Positions 49,321-58,317 are shown, counted from the stretch's first letter. The stretch is 64,000 nt of DNA from 67-14 sp035502775 (GCA_035502775.1 DATJUB010000078.1:94624-158623); one strand, 5' to 3'. Made by a program: numbers and translations. Notes: generated by a model not told the origin, from the letters alone.

Positions 49321-50941
49321 GGCGATACGACGGGTACTGCTGGCCGCCGGGGGCCTGACCGCGGCGGCCCTGGTCGCGGTGACCGGACCGGCCCAGGCGA
49401 GCCGCCCCAACATCATCGTCATCCAGACCGATGACCAGAACCACCGCACGGTCAAGTCCCATTTCCGCGGTCCTTCGGGCAGGTATCAGCCGACCATGCC
49501 GAACACCGCCGGCAAGATCTTCGGCAAGGGAACCGAGTTCCGCAACTACTACACGGCGACACCGGTCTGCTCTCCCTCACGGGCCTCGCTGCTGACCGGC
49601 CAGTACTCGCACAACAGCGGCCTGACCGGCAACGGCGGACCCAACGGGGGCTGGGAAGGCTGGAGGAACCTGCCGATCTACGAAGAGAACATGCCGACCG
49701 CGCTGCAGGAGGCCGGCTACCGGACGGCTCACGTCGGCAAGTTCACCAACGGCTACTACGACCGGGAGAACGACCGGGTGGACCTGACCATCCCGCCCGG
49801 ATGGAACCGCTGGTTCACCACCGCCTATCTCCCCGGAACGCGCTACTACGGCTACCGGGTGAACGACAACGGCCTTGCGGTCGGCCCGTTCGGCAATCCC
49901 GACTATCTCTCCCACGGACCCGGGATCGATTCGCCCCGGTGCGGCCGGGGGATCCTGCTGCGGCGGGGTCTCGGCGGCCTCGAGTGCAACTACCTGCCGG
50001 ACGTGATGACCCGGCGCGCGGTCAGGGAGATCCGCGGCAAGAAGGATCAGCCGCTCTTCCTCTCGATCGACTATCAGGCTCCCCATGGCGATATCCGGCC
50101 GCCGGAGGGTCCGCAGCCGGCGACCCGGCATCTCGATTCGGCCTCGCGAACGCCGATACCCCGTCCCGGAAACTTCAACGAGCCCGACATCTCGGACAAG
50201 TCACCGCTGATCCAGAGCTACATCCGGCGGCGTTTGAACCAGCGTGAGATCGGGCAGATGACCGAGGCCTACCGTCGCGGCCTCGAGTCACTGCGATCGG
50301 TCGACGAAGGCGTGGGCGCGATCATCCGGACACTCCGGAGGACCGGGGAACTCGACAACACCTACATCTTCTACCTCTCCGATCATGGCTACTTCTTCGG
50401 GGCGCATCGCTTCGGCCTGGCCAAGTTCCTGCCATTCGAGGAGGCTTCCAGGGTCGCGATGGCGGTCCGGGGCCCGGGCATTCCCCGCGGCGGGAACTCG
50501 AGTGAGATCGTCGGCAACATCGACGTTCCCGCGACCATCCTCGAGCTGGCCGGCGCGAGCACCGGCTATCAGGTCGACGGCCGGTCGCTGCGTCCGTTCT
50601 GGCGCGATCCCTCGAAGACCACCAGGCGGGGCTTCGAGATATCGATGGAATCGGGTGTCGTCGGGGGTGAGGCCTCCGCCGCGGCCCGGACCTCGGCCGG
50701 TGCGCCGGCGCTCCGGTACAAGGCATTGCGGGCCGGCCCCTACAAGTACGTGCGCTACGCCGCCGGCCAGGACGAGCTCTATGACCTGGATCGCGACCCG
50801 CTTGAACTGCGCAACAAGTCCAATTCTCCCCGCTACGCCGAGGTGGTCGAGTACATGCGCGAGCAGCTCCGGGAAGTGGATGAATGCTCCGGCGAGTCCT
50901 GCCGGGCCGAACTGCCACCCTGGCCCGAACCCGGTTCCTGA
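49307..50941 (+). CDS. Secreted sulfatase (Cys-type, formylglycine motif) 2
   Basis: 544 residues with a signal peptide (RRAIRRVLLAAGG... to about 31). Metal-site IQTDDQ (Asp42-Asp43), formylglycine motif CSPSRASLLTG (Cys88), HVGKF with the usual lysine, and SDHGYFFGAHRFG. A pair of cysteines in the middle (RCGRG; LECNY) and another near the C-terminus (ECSGESC) indicate disulfides outside the cytoplasm. It is translationally coupled to sulfatase 1 and convergent, with only 6 bp, with the arylsulfotransferase-like gene. Confidence 0.9.
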   Translation: MIARRAIRRVLLAAGGLTAAALVAVTGPAQASRPNIIVIQTDDQNHRTVKSHFRGPSGRYQPTMPNTAGKIFGKGTEFRNYYTATPVCSPSRASLLTGQYSHNSGLTGNGGPNGGWEGWRNLPIYEENMPTALQEAGYRTAHVGKFTNGYYDRENDRVDLTIPPGWNRWFTTAYLPGTRYYGYRVNDNGLAVGPFGNPDYLSHGPGIDSPRCGRGILLRRGLGGLECNYLPDVMTRRAVREIRGKKDQPLFLSIDYQAPHGDIRPPEGPQPATRHLDSASRTPIPRPGNFNEPDISDKSPLIQSYIRRRLNQREIGQMTEAYRRGLESLRSVDEGVGAIIRTLRRTGELDNTYIFYLSDHGYFFGAHRFGLAKFLPFEEASRVAMAVRGPGIPRGGNSSEIVGNIDVPATILELAGASTGYQVDGRSLRPFWRDPSKTTRRGFEISMESGVVGGEASAAARTSAGAPALRYKALRAGPYKYVRYAAGQDELYDLDRDPLELRNKSNSPRYAEVVEYMREQLREVDECSGESCRAELPPWPEPGS

Positions 50942-50947
50942 CCTCGC

Positions 50948-52702
50948 CTAGCGGACCTTGACCGCGGCCGAGCCGCCGATCACACGGCCGTCGGCCCCTA
51001 GCCCCTGGACCTTGACGAAATCCTGGTCGGTGGGGGCGGTCATCGCGGTCTCGAATCCGTTCCGTGGGAACTCGCCCACCGCTGAGAGGGAATCCCCGCT
51101 CGGACCGGCCTGAACCCGCCAGGTCCGCACCGAGGTGTCGCCGTTCCAGCTGGCCCACACCCTGACCGAGCGTGAATCGATCGGTTCGGCGTGGATGTCC
51201 ACCGAGGTGTTCGGCCTGCCGCTCCAGGGCAGCCGGTAGGCGCGGTAGAAGGAGCCGGTGTCGCGGACGGTGGCGTCGAACAGGATCTCGCCGTCCGGGG
51301 AGTACTCGGTGATCCAAGGGATCTGTCCCCAGCCGACCAGGAAGTTGCCGCTCGCCAAGGATTGGACGTTCGCCTGGGTCGGTGCGATCGGCTTCTGGGG
51401 ATGCGTGAACTCGTTGGCGACCGTGGCGGTCCCGGCACGATTGTCGAGCTGGAGCACCAGTCCCCGGGACTGGTCCGCCCAGGGAGCGTCGGCGACCGGC
51501 GAATCGGCGTTGTCGAACAGCGAGACCCGGTTGCCGGGTAGCGGCTGGGCGTCGTGCTGCCATGAGAAAAGCGCTCCCGGGCCGAGCTCGAAATCACTGG
51601 TCTTGCCGCCCAGGGTCCAGATCACCCGGCCGGTGGACCGGCTGACCTTGTAGATCGCGTTGGCGCTGCGGCCGGAGATCATCACGTTGCCGTCCGGGGT
51701 GTCGATGATCGAGTTGATGTGGAAGTAGTCGTACGGATGTCCCGGAACCTTGGGGCCGTTCGCGTAGCTTTGGCGGATCGGGACATGGTCGAGGCTGTGC
51801 CACTCCCAGATGACCCTGCCGGTCTTCAGGTCGATCTCCTGGGCGATCGAGTCGCTGACCCGGCCGTTCCGGGAGAGACCGAGATACCGCAGGTCTCTCC
51901 GGACAGAGCGGTAGCTGGTGATGTAGGCGGTGTTGCGCGGGGTCAGCCGGAATTCGTGCGAGTCGGCTGCGTAGCCGTTGCCCGGGACGAAGCGCTTGAT
52001 GACGCGATACGCCTGGTTGGCGATCGTGTACGAGTTCCGGTTCAGTCCCGAGCCCTCGGTCGGGGATTCAAACCAGGTGAGTACCGGCTTGCCCCGGTAG
52101 GTCTGGGTTCGGAAGTCGGTCGAGCGTCCCGGCCGAAACCAGATCGGATCGCCGGTGGGGTCGTAGATCGCCGAGCCCCGGGACTTGGCGCCGACGAAGA
52201 TCGGGTCGCTGCCGGCACCCGGCAGGGACCGGCGGACATCGAGCGTCGGGGGCAGCAGGTCCGGGCGGGAACGGAACTGCGCCGGGCCGGCAGGAAAGAG
52301 CGGACTGTTGCCGGTCCGTTTTACTCTGGGTCCGCCGATGTTCTCGACCCGGAAGCGGTAGTCACCGCGCCTCGCGCCCGGTATCGCGAGCCTTGTGCTG
52401 ACCTTGACCCGCTCCGACTTCCGGAAGGGCCGCCTCATGACGAGGCTGAAACCGCGATCGTCGGAATGGCGCCGCCGGGAGAAGGAATGGTTGCCGGAAC
52501 GGCCGCCCCGCACGGTGATCGGACCGGCCTTGGACGCCGGGATGCCGCGGAAGCTGATCTCGGACCAGACGGAGGCGTTGCGGGCGGTCGGCCCGGGGGA
52601 AACCGTGGCCTTGGCCGATTTCGCGGAGGCGATCGCCGGTGACGAGACCATCGCGACCAGCGAGAGGGCAGTGACGATCGCGGGTGTCAGCTTTCGTTTC
52701 AA
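50948..52702 (-). CDS. Arylsulfotransferase (ASST)-family protein, secreted
   Basis: 584 residues from the TTG at 52702, which gives an ideal signal peptide (MKRKLTPAIVTALSLVAMV, cleaved near ASA). An N-terminal beta domain of about 130 residues precedes the beta-propeller typical of Arylsulfotran_2: VIWEWHSLDHV, DYFHINSI, GNVMISGRSANAIYKV, VIWTLGG and SWQHDAQPL, with the conserved histidines expected for a sulfohistidine mechanism. ASST moves sulfate between phenolic compounds without PAPS. A C-terminal fibronectin-like part follows. An ATG 31 codons upstream (52795) is possible but spoils the signal peptide. Enzymatic activity is inferred. Confidence 0.82.
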   Translation of the reverse strand: MKRKLTPAIVTALSLVAMVSSPAIASAKSAKATVSPGPTARNASVWSEISFRGIPASKAGPITVRGGRSGNHSFSRRRHSDDRGFSLVMRRPFRKSERVKVSTRLAIPGARRGDYRFRVENIGGPRVKRTGNSPLFPAGPAQFRSRPDLLPPTLDVRRSLPGAGSDPIFVGAKSRGSAIYDPTGDPIWFRPGRSTDFRTQTYRGKPVLTWFESPTEGSGLNRNSYTIANQAYRVIKRFVPGNGYAADSHEFRLTPRNTAYITSYRSVRRDLRYLGLSRNGRVSDSIAQEIDLKTGRVIWEWHSLDHVPIRQSYANGPKVPGHPYDYFHINSIIDTPDGNVMISGRSANAIYKVSRSTGRVIWTLGGKTSDFELGPGALFSWQHDAQPLPGNRVSLFDNADSPVADAPWADQSRGLVLQLDNRAGTATVANEFTHPQKPIAPTQANVQSLASGNFLVGWGQIPWITEYSPDGEILFDATVRDTGSFYRAYRLPWSGRPNTSVDIHAEPIDSRSVRVWASWNGDTSVRTWRVQAGPSGDSLSAVGEFPRNGFETAMTAPTDQDFVKVQGLGADGRVIGGSAAVKVR

Positions 52703-52837
52703 GGTCTCCGGGCTTCGATGGGGAATCCCCGTGGACCGGGGCTGGTCAGAAGTTGAAAATCGGCCGGGGTCCGAAAGTTGCGGCCCAGATCGCAACCGGC
52801 ACGAGAAATTCAGGATCGGTCCGCACCTATCGCCGAC

Positions 52838-52890
52838 CTGTGTGTTTATCTAAATACTCGTTTTGCTCTTGGAATCACATATTTATCCCA
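52838..52890. promoter_or_regulatory. AT-rich divergent promoter region
   Basis: The 201-bp gap between the arylsulfotransferase and sulfatase 3 contains the most AT-rich short stretch noticed here (TTTATCTAAATACTCG, then CATATTTATCCC). It probably holds promoters for both genes; no -10/-35 pair with ideal spacing can be fixed. GAAGGG before 52904 is the likely ribosome site of sulfatase 3. Confidence 0.4.
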
Positions 52891-52903
52891 TGAAGGGTCC
52901 CCG

Positions 52904-54556
52904 ATGAGAATCATGAGGGCCGTTTTCGGCTGTCTCGCGGCGGCCTGCGCAGTGATCGCCTTCCACTCGGTCGCGACCGTCCAGGCGGCCACCAGGCCCA
53001 ATGTCGTCCTGATCCAGACCGACGACCAGCCGATCGACGAATTCCGTGGCGTATGGCGTGATCTGTACAACCGCGATCGCCAGATCATGCCGAACACGAT
53101 GTCGCTGATCCGCAACCAGGGCATCGAGTTCGCGAACTACATGACGCCTTTCCCGCTGTGTGCCCCCTCCAGGGCATCGCTGCTCAGCGGTCAGTACGCG
53201 CAGAATCACGGTGTGATCCGCATCGGCGGTGCCCGCGGCGGCTGGGACGGCTACCGGACCAACCGGATCAACACCGAGAACCTGCCGGTCTGGCTGCAGC
53301 GCTCCGGGTACCGGACCTCGCATTTCGGCAAGTTCATGAACAACTACGGCGGGGCGGACGATCCGCCGGCGACTGTCGTTCCGCCCGGCTGGGACCGCTG
53401 GGTGACCGACGCCACCGACAACTCGACCCGCGAGTTCTACGGCTATCAGCAGAACATCGATGGCCAGATCACCCCCCGGCTCGGGTTCCCCTACTACGAC
53501 ATGACCGGCGGCAAGGATCCCTTGGGATGTCCCGAACTCGGCCTGGATGTCTGCAACTACCACACCGATTCGATGAGCCAGCAGGCATCGGACGAGATCC
53601 GGGCCTCCGGAGACCAGCCCTTCTACCTGCAGATCGACTACCACACGCCCCACGGCGACTCACGGCCCCCGATCGGGCCCGAACCGGCGATCCGTGACTA
53701 CGACACCGCGATCAAGACCCCGACGCCGAAGCCGCCGGGCTACAACGAGGCCGACGTCTCCGACAAGCCCTGGTTCCTGCGGGACCAGACCGCGCGGCTC
53801 ACCCAGAACGAGATCACCCAGCTGACCCTCGAGTACCGCAAATCGATCGAGGCGCTGCAGTCGGTCGACCGCGGCGTGAAGCAGATCGTCGACACCCTCA
53901 AAGAGACCGGCAAGCTGAACGACACCTACATCATCTACACCTCGGACAACGGCTTCTTCCTCGGCCAGCACCGCATCCATCGCGGCAAGCTGCTGCCGTA
54001 CGAACCCGCGGTCCGGGTGCCCTTCATCATGCGCGGCCCCGGCATCAAGCCCCGCAGCACCAGCCACGAGCCGGTCGCCAACCAGGACATCGCCCCGACC
54101 ATCCTCCATCTGACCGGCGCGACGGCGCGCAGCAAGATAGACGGCCGGCCGATGATCCAGTTCTGGAAGAACCCGAAGAAGATCTCGCGGCGCCCGATCC
54201 TGCTCTCGAGCTATCAGCAGGCCACCCGCTTCATTCCCGGCGACTACCCGAACGAGCCCCCGGTGATCATTCCCACCAAGAACAAGGGCGCGCATACGTC
54301 GGCCAAGGCCGCCAACCACAACTACGTGGGTATCCGGGTCGGTCCGTACAAGTACGTCAACTACGAAGAGGGCGAAAGCGAGCTCTACGTGGTCTCACAG
54401 GATCCGGCCGAGCTCCAGAACCGCTACGGCAAGGTCCGCTACCGCAAGGTGCAGGCGTATCTGGACGCCGAGCTGGCCAAGCTGCGGGCCTGCAAGGGCG
54501 CCAGCTGCAGAGTTCCGGCGGCCAAGTGGCCGAAGCCGCCGCCGCTGCCCAGATAG
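52904..54556 (+). CDS. Secreted sulfatase (Cys-type, formylglycine motif) 3
   Basis: 550 residues from ATG 52904 with a signal peptide ending VQAA (about residue 29). Metal-site IQTDDQ (Asp40-Asp41), formylglycine motif CAPSRASLLSG (Cys86), HFGKF and SDNGFFLGQHRIHRGKLLPYE. Cysteines CPELGLDVC parallel those in sulfatase 1. It is clearly homologous to sulfatases 1 and 2 over the whole length. The open frame extends 42 codons upstream through AT-rich promoter sequence and is not used. Divergent from the arylsulfotransferase gene, so the two may be controlled together. Confidence 0.9.
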   Translation: MRIMRAVFGCLAAACAVIAFHSVATVQAATRPNVVLIQTDDQPIDEFRGVWRDLYNRDRQIMPNTMSLIRNQGIEFANYMTPFPLCAPSRASLLSGQYAQNHGVIRIGGARGGWDGYRTNRINTENLPVWLQRSGYRTSHFGKFMNNYGGADDPPATVVPPGWDRWVTDATDNSTREFYGYQQNIDGQITPRLGFPYYDMTGGKDPLGCPELGLDVCNYHTDSMSQQASDEIRASGDQPFYLQIDYHTPHGDSRPPIGPEPAIRDYDTAIKTPTPKPPGYNEADVSDKPWFLRDQTARLTQNEITQLTLEYRKSIEALQSVDRGVKQIVDTLKETGKLNDTYIIYTSDNGFFLGQHRIHRGKLLPYEPAVRVPFIMRGPGIKPRSTSHEPVANQDIAPTILHLTGATARSKIDGRPMIQFWKNPKKISRRPILLSSYQQATRFIPGDYPNEPPVIIPTKNKGAHTSAKAANHNYVGIRVGPYKYVNYEEGESELYVVSQDPAELQNRYGKVRYRKVQAYLDAELAKLRACKGASCRVPAAKWPKPPPLPR

Positions 54557-54568
54557 GGAGGGAACGAC

Positions 54569-54594
54569 CGGGCCGCACCCGGCGGTGCGGCCCG
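54569..54594. terminator. Hairpin between convergent sulfatase 3 and membrane enzyme B4
   Basis: Perfect 11-bp stem CGGGCCGCACC / GGTGCGGCCCG with a 4-nt loop CGGC, 13 bp after the sulfatase stop and 14 bp after the last base (54608) of the convergent gene. No T-run; probable bidirectional transcription end. Confidence 0.7.
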
Positions 54595-54607
54595 ACCGCG
54601 CGAAGGG

Positions 54608-56686
54608 CTAGTTGGAGCCGATCGGGGTCAGCTTGTCCCGCTTGCCGACCCGGTACACGGTGATCTCGTTGCGTCCCGGGACAAGCGACTTCGGGTCGAC
54701 CAGGGTGCCGAAGTACTGCGCACCCTCGAAATCGAAGGAGCGGGTGGTGCCCTGGATCTTGCCGTTGACTCCGACCGCGATCAGATCACCGGCGCTGCCG
54801 CCATCGATCGTGCCGTTGACGAAGATCGGGATCAGCCCCTTGCCGGGCACGTAGTCCTCCCAGATCTCGGGGCGGTCGAGGGTAACCTCGGTCGCCGAGG
54901 AGACCGGCGGGGCGGGCTTGCCGATCAGCTCCGGGGCCGGGCCGAGCGTGTAGAACGGGCCGGTACCGAAACGGCGGTCCTTCTCGGCGATGGCCGCGTC
55001 GCGCTGCTCGATGACATCGGCCATCGGCAGGGTGTACTCGCGGTTCTTGACGTCCTTGACCATGACGTCGCGCTCCGGAACGTCGTCGCCCTGGAGCGGC
55101 ACGCCGTCGGTCTCGTACATGCCGTCGATGTTCAGTTCCTTGGCGATGGTCGGCACGACGTCGAGGGTCATGCTGTGAACCGGGTCGACCTTGCCCTTCT
55201 TCTGGCCGGGGTACTTGATGAAGAGCGGCGGGTTCGCGACCTCGCCCATGCTCTCGGTTCCGGCCATGCGCTGGGGGATGTCGCCGCCCTGGAAGTCGAC
55301 CCCGTGATCGGCCATCACCACGACCATCGCCTCATCCCAGATACCGGTCGACTTCAGCCGGTCGATGACCTGGCCGAGCAGATTGTCGGCGAAACCGGTC
55401 TGGACGATCTGGCGGGCCTGGGCCGTCGCGACACCGTTCTCGTCGACCTTCCAGGTGTTGGTGCTGTTCGAGAGCTGGTCGATCGGCGAGCTGTTGTACT
55501 GGACGCCGTCGACGTCGTACTTCCACGGCTGATGCGGCTGCTTGATGTGCATCATCGTCAGGGTCGAGTCCGCGGCCGGGATCTTCTTGATGAAGGCGGA
55601 GTACTCGGAGGGTGCCTGGGCGCCGCCGCGTCCCTTCACGAACTGATCCTCGATCGAGTTCTTCTTCTCCTCGCCGCCACCGCCGAAGCCCTCGAAGTTG
55701 GTGCCCACGTCGGGCAGCGTGTCGGCGATGCGGGGCGGCAGGACCAGACGGCCCTCGACGTACTTCAGGTCCGAGTAGAGCGCCTTCAGGCGGTCGAGCT
55801 GACGCTTGTCGCCCTCGGTGTCCGGGCAGAGCGAGGTCGGGCAGATCTGGGTGATCGGCTCGATCACATGGAACTTGTACGAGCCCGAGAGCAGCGAGAA
55901 GATGTTGTTCGGCTGGTCCGAAGCGGTCGGGAGGACATCCTCACCCGGCCGGTTGCCGGTCAGGATTCCCGGGACGGCGGTCGGGGTGAAGTACGAGGTG
56001 GTCGATTCGTTCGGGTACCAGGTGGACTGCTCGGCCAGATCGGCGAAATGCGGGAAGCGCTGGGCGTCGATGTCGCCCTGCTTGGTCATCAGGGTCGAGG
56101 TGCCGAGCTCGTCCATCACGATCATCACCACCGGTGCCTTCGAGTTGACCGTGGCTCCGATGTCGACCGATTCCTCCTTGGGGAAGATCGCCTTGGTGCT
56201 GTCACTGGCGAAGATGAACAGCACCAGGATCACCACCGGAGCGATGATCAGGATGTCCATCAGGTTCTTGATGAACACCACCTTGAACACGGCGTAGGCG
56301 AAAAGCGCGCCGATGATCAGCGAAAGCAGGACCAGCAGGATGGTCGGCTTCTCGAAGAAGTTGGAGAGGACCTGGACGAAGAGGAAGGCCGCGATTCCCC
56401 AGAAGAACAGGAAATGGACCGCGTAATAGACCTGCGGCGCGATCTTGGTCGTGACCCACTCGACCGCCAGCATGACCAGCGGCGGAAGCAGGGTGAACCC
56501 GAACGCGAGGATCAGGATGTCGCCCGGGCTGTTGCCCCGGGCGACGAAGAAGTCCGGATTCTTTCCGAGCAGATCGAGCAGCGGCTGGACGAAGGTGATC
56601 GCCCAGAGCGCTGCCAGATGTCCTCCTCCGAGGAGGAGCTGCTTTCGGGTGGGCGCCTCCTTGGCCCAGTCCAGATCGACCTTCAC
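54608..56686 (-). CDS. Membrane AlkP/sulfatase-fold enzyme, subfamily B member 4 (Thr type)
   Basis: 692 residues. GGGHLAALWAITFVQPLLDLLG and NPDFFVARGN mark subfamily B; helices to about residue 161. Metal-site Asp192 (IVMDELG), Thr234 in SYFTPTAVPGILTG, MADHGVDFQGG. Disulfide-candidate CPTSLCP. C-terminal module VGVNGKIQGTT...GRNEITVYRVGK. It differs most from the other B members (Leu-Gly after DE, less acidic linker). Its ATG shares one base with the stop of the NoeA-like methyltransferase gene, giving a three-gene operon with a tiny membrane protein. Confidence 0.87.
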   Translation of the reverse strand: MKVDLDWAKEAPTRKQLLLGGGHLAALWAITFVQPLLDLLGKNPDFFVARGNSPGDILILAFGFTLLPPLVMLAVEWVTTKIAPQVYYAVHFLFFWGIAAFLFVQVLSNFFEKPTILLVLLSLIIGALFAYAVFKVVFIKNLMDILIIAPVVILVLFIFASDSTKAIFPKEESVDIGATVNSKAPVVMIVMDELGTSTLMTKQGDIDAQRFPHFADLAEQSTWYPNESTTSYFTPTAVPGILTGNRPGEDVLPTASDQPNNIFSLLSGSYKFHVIEPITQICPTSLCPDTEGDKRQLDRLKALYSDLKYVEGRLVLPPRIADTLPDVGTNFEGFGGGGEEKKNSIEDQFVKGRGGAQAPSEYSAFIKKIPAADSTLTMMHIKQPHQPWKYDVDGVQYNSSPIDQLSNSTNTWKVDENGVATAQARQIVQTGFADNLLGQVIDRLKSTGIWDEAMVVVMADHGVDFQGGDIPQRMAGTESMGEVANPPLFIKYPGQKKGKVDPVHSMTLDVVPTIAKELNIDGMYETDGVPLQGDDVPERDVMVKDVKNREYTLPMADVIEQRDAAIAEKDRRFGTGPFYTLGPAPELIGKPAPPVSSATEVTLDRPEIWEDYVPGKGLIPIFVNGTIDGGSAGDLIAVGVNGKIQGTTRSFDFEGAQYFGTLVDPKSLVPGRNEITVYRVGKRDKLTPIGSN

Positions 56687-58092
56687 TACAGAGGCCGCGC
56701 CAGGTAGAGGACACGGTCGCCGGAAGGCAGCTCTTCACGCTTCTCGATGTTGAAGCGCTTCTTCAGCTCGGCCTCGAAGTTCTCGAGGTCGTAGTCGGCG
56801 TTGGCGCCCTCCTGCTTGTTCGCGAGCAGTGCGCGGACCATCGGGTCGGTGCGCTTCGGGAACTCGATCAGCAGGGTCGAGCCGAGATCCTTGACCCACT
56901 CGAGGAACTCGGCGATCGGGATGTTGGCGGAGATCGAGACGTGATGGATCAGGGCGAGGGCCAGCATCAGGTCCGGCGCGCCGCGATCGGCGAGCGTGCG
57001 GCGTTCCAGCCCGCGCCAGCCGAGGCCGGGCGAAGGATCGGCCAGGTTGCTGACCAACGGCAGGATCTTGGTGTTGCCCTCGGCCTTCAGGGAACGGTAG
57101 AGAGCCTCGACCGTGGCGTGGTCGAAATCGAAGGCCACGACCTTGTCGGAGCTCTCGGCGGCGAGGCGGGAGTAGGCACCGTCGTTGCAGCCCATGTCCC
57201 AGGTGAGGGCGGGGCGCTCGGCGGCGGCCACCTCGCCGACGAAGACCTGCTTGGCCTTGTCGTCGTCGTCGCTGTAGGTGTTGTGCTGGCGGTATCCGCT
57301 CCAGGAGGTCTCGCCGGTCTTCCAGCGCAGCTTGCTGACCAGGCGGCGCATGCTGTTCATGTGCGCCTTCACGGCTTCCGGCTTGACGTGGCGCTCCTTC
57401 TTCGGGGCGTCGGCGTCACCGGGGCCGGACTTGTTCGCCCGGCGGTCGAGCCTGGCGTGGAGCGAGGTGTGCAGGAAGACGCCCTTGCGCAGGCGGTCAC
57501 GCAGGGAGAAGACCTTGATCGCGTCGATCGGCTGGATGCCGTCGATCGAGCCGCGCATCCAGGGATGGAACGGAATGTCCTTGTGCGCCTGGAAAAGCAG
57601 CGGGTACAGGTAGAGCATGCAGAACTGGCGGTAGCCGACCCAGGGCAGCCCCTCGGGGATCGCCTCGAAGGAACCGACGTCGATGAAGACGGGGCTCGCT
57701 CCCTGGAACTGTACGTTGTAAGGAGTCGCGTCCTTCAGCATCAGACCCTCGTCGACCGCGGCGATGCCGAGATCGAGCTGGAGCAGTGCCGCGTCGCGCA
57801 GCATGCTGAAGGTCCACTCGTACGGGTACGAGATGAACGGCACCCGCTGATGCTCCAGAACCCGGGTTACCCCGGTGGGCAGCAGGTCGGTGGCGCCGTT
57901 CAGGGCGGCGAGGTCGACTTCCTTGGTCGGAATCAGATCGCCCCGGTTGACCAGGGTGTCCAGCAGCGGGCTCGCTGCGAGGGCATCCCAGTCACCGGCA
58001 CCTTCCGGGCTCAGCGCCCGGAGGATGGCGTCATCGGTGATTACGACACGGCTGTCTCGGTCCCTGAAGGAACCGGGTTCTGCGTTTGCCAA
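56686..58092 (-). CDS. NoeA-like protein: kinase-like N-terminal part plus SAM methyltransferase
   Basis: 468 residues, TTG start. The first half (about 60-190) has SYPYEWTFSMLRDAALL, LKDATPYNVQF and FIDVGSFE, which resemble the catalytic loop and metal motif of kinase-like phosphotransferases, as described for NoeA-type proteins. The second half is a class I methyltransferase: TWDMGCNDGAYS (motif I), VAFDFDHATVE and LMLALALIHH. NoeA of rhizobia modifies exported saccharide, so methylation of a surface glycan is a reasonable inference. It is sandwiched between the small DPGS protein and membrane enzyme B4. Confidence 0.75.
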   Translation of the reverse strand: MANAEPGSFRDRDSRVVITDDAILRALSPEGAGDWDALAASPLLDTLVNRGDLIPTKEVDLAALNGATDLLPTGVTRVLEHQRVPFISYPYEWTFSMLRDAALLQLDLGIAAVDEGLMLKDATPYNVQFQGASPVFIDVGSFEAIPEGLPWVGYRQFCMLYLYPLLFQAHKDIPFHPWMRGSIDGIQPIDAIKVFSLRDRLRKGVFLHTSLHARLDRRANKSGPGDADAPKKERHVKPEAVKAHMNSMRRLVSKLRWKTGETSWSGYRQHNTYSDDDDKAKQVFVGEVAAAERPALTWDMGCNDGAYSRLAAESSDKVVAFDFDHATVEALYRSLKAEGNTKILPLVSNLADPSPGLGWRGLERRTLADRGAPDLMLALALIHHVSISANIPIAEFLEWVKDLGSTLLIEFPKRTDPMVRALLANKQEGANADYDLENFEAELKKRFNIEKREELPSGDRVLYLARPL

Positions 58093-58095
58093 TGT

Positions 58096-58317
58096 TTACT
58101 GCTCGGCCGGCTTGTCGTCGGTCGAATCGGCGGGCACGGCGGAGGCCGTCGTGTTCACACCGTCGGCGGCGGGCTCGCTCTTCTTCCAGAACATGAGCTT
58201 GTTCTTGAACTTCGCTCCGTAGGTGCGAATTGCGGCTCCGGCACCGGCGATTCCGGCGAGTACGGCGGCGAGCAGCGCACTGGCACTGCCCGGATCCAAG
58301 TATGCGAATAGTTCCAT
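58096..58317 (-). CDS. Tiny membrane protein with DPGS motif
   Basis: 73 residues from ATG 58317. N-terminal ELFAYLDPGSASALL leads into one membrane helix (about 12-30), then a basic stretch (RTYGAKFKNKLMFWKK) and an acidic disordered tail. Short proteins with LDPG(S/T)(G/A)S before a helix occur beside surface-polysaccharide and AlkP-fold genes in other bacteria; I know of no established function. Reading in frame upstream adds 34 unlikely residues. It ends 3 bp before the methyltransferase start, so it heads that operon. Confidence 0.65.
   Translation of the reverse strand: MELFAYLDPGSASALLAAVLAGIAGAGAAIRTYGAKFKNKLMFWKKSEPAADGVNTTASAVPADSTDDKPAEQ

Noticed and set aside
29320..56686. Calling the seven membrane enzymes sulfatases
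   Set aside because: All have Thr instead of the Cys/Ser needed to form formylglycine, so a hydrolase/transferase of the wider AlkP superfamily is the better name.
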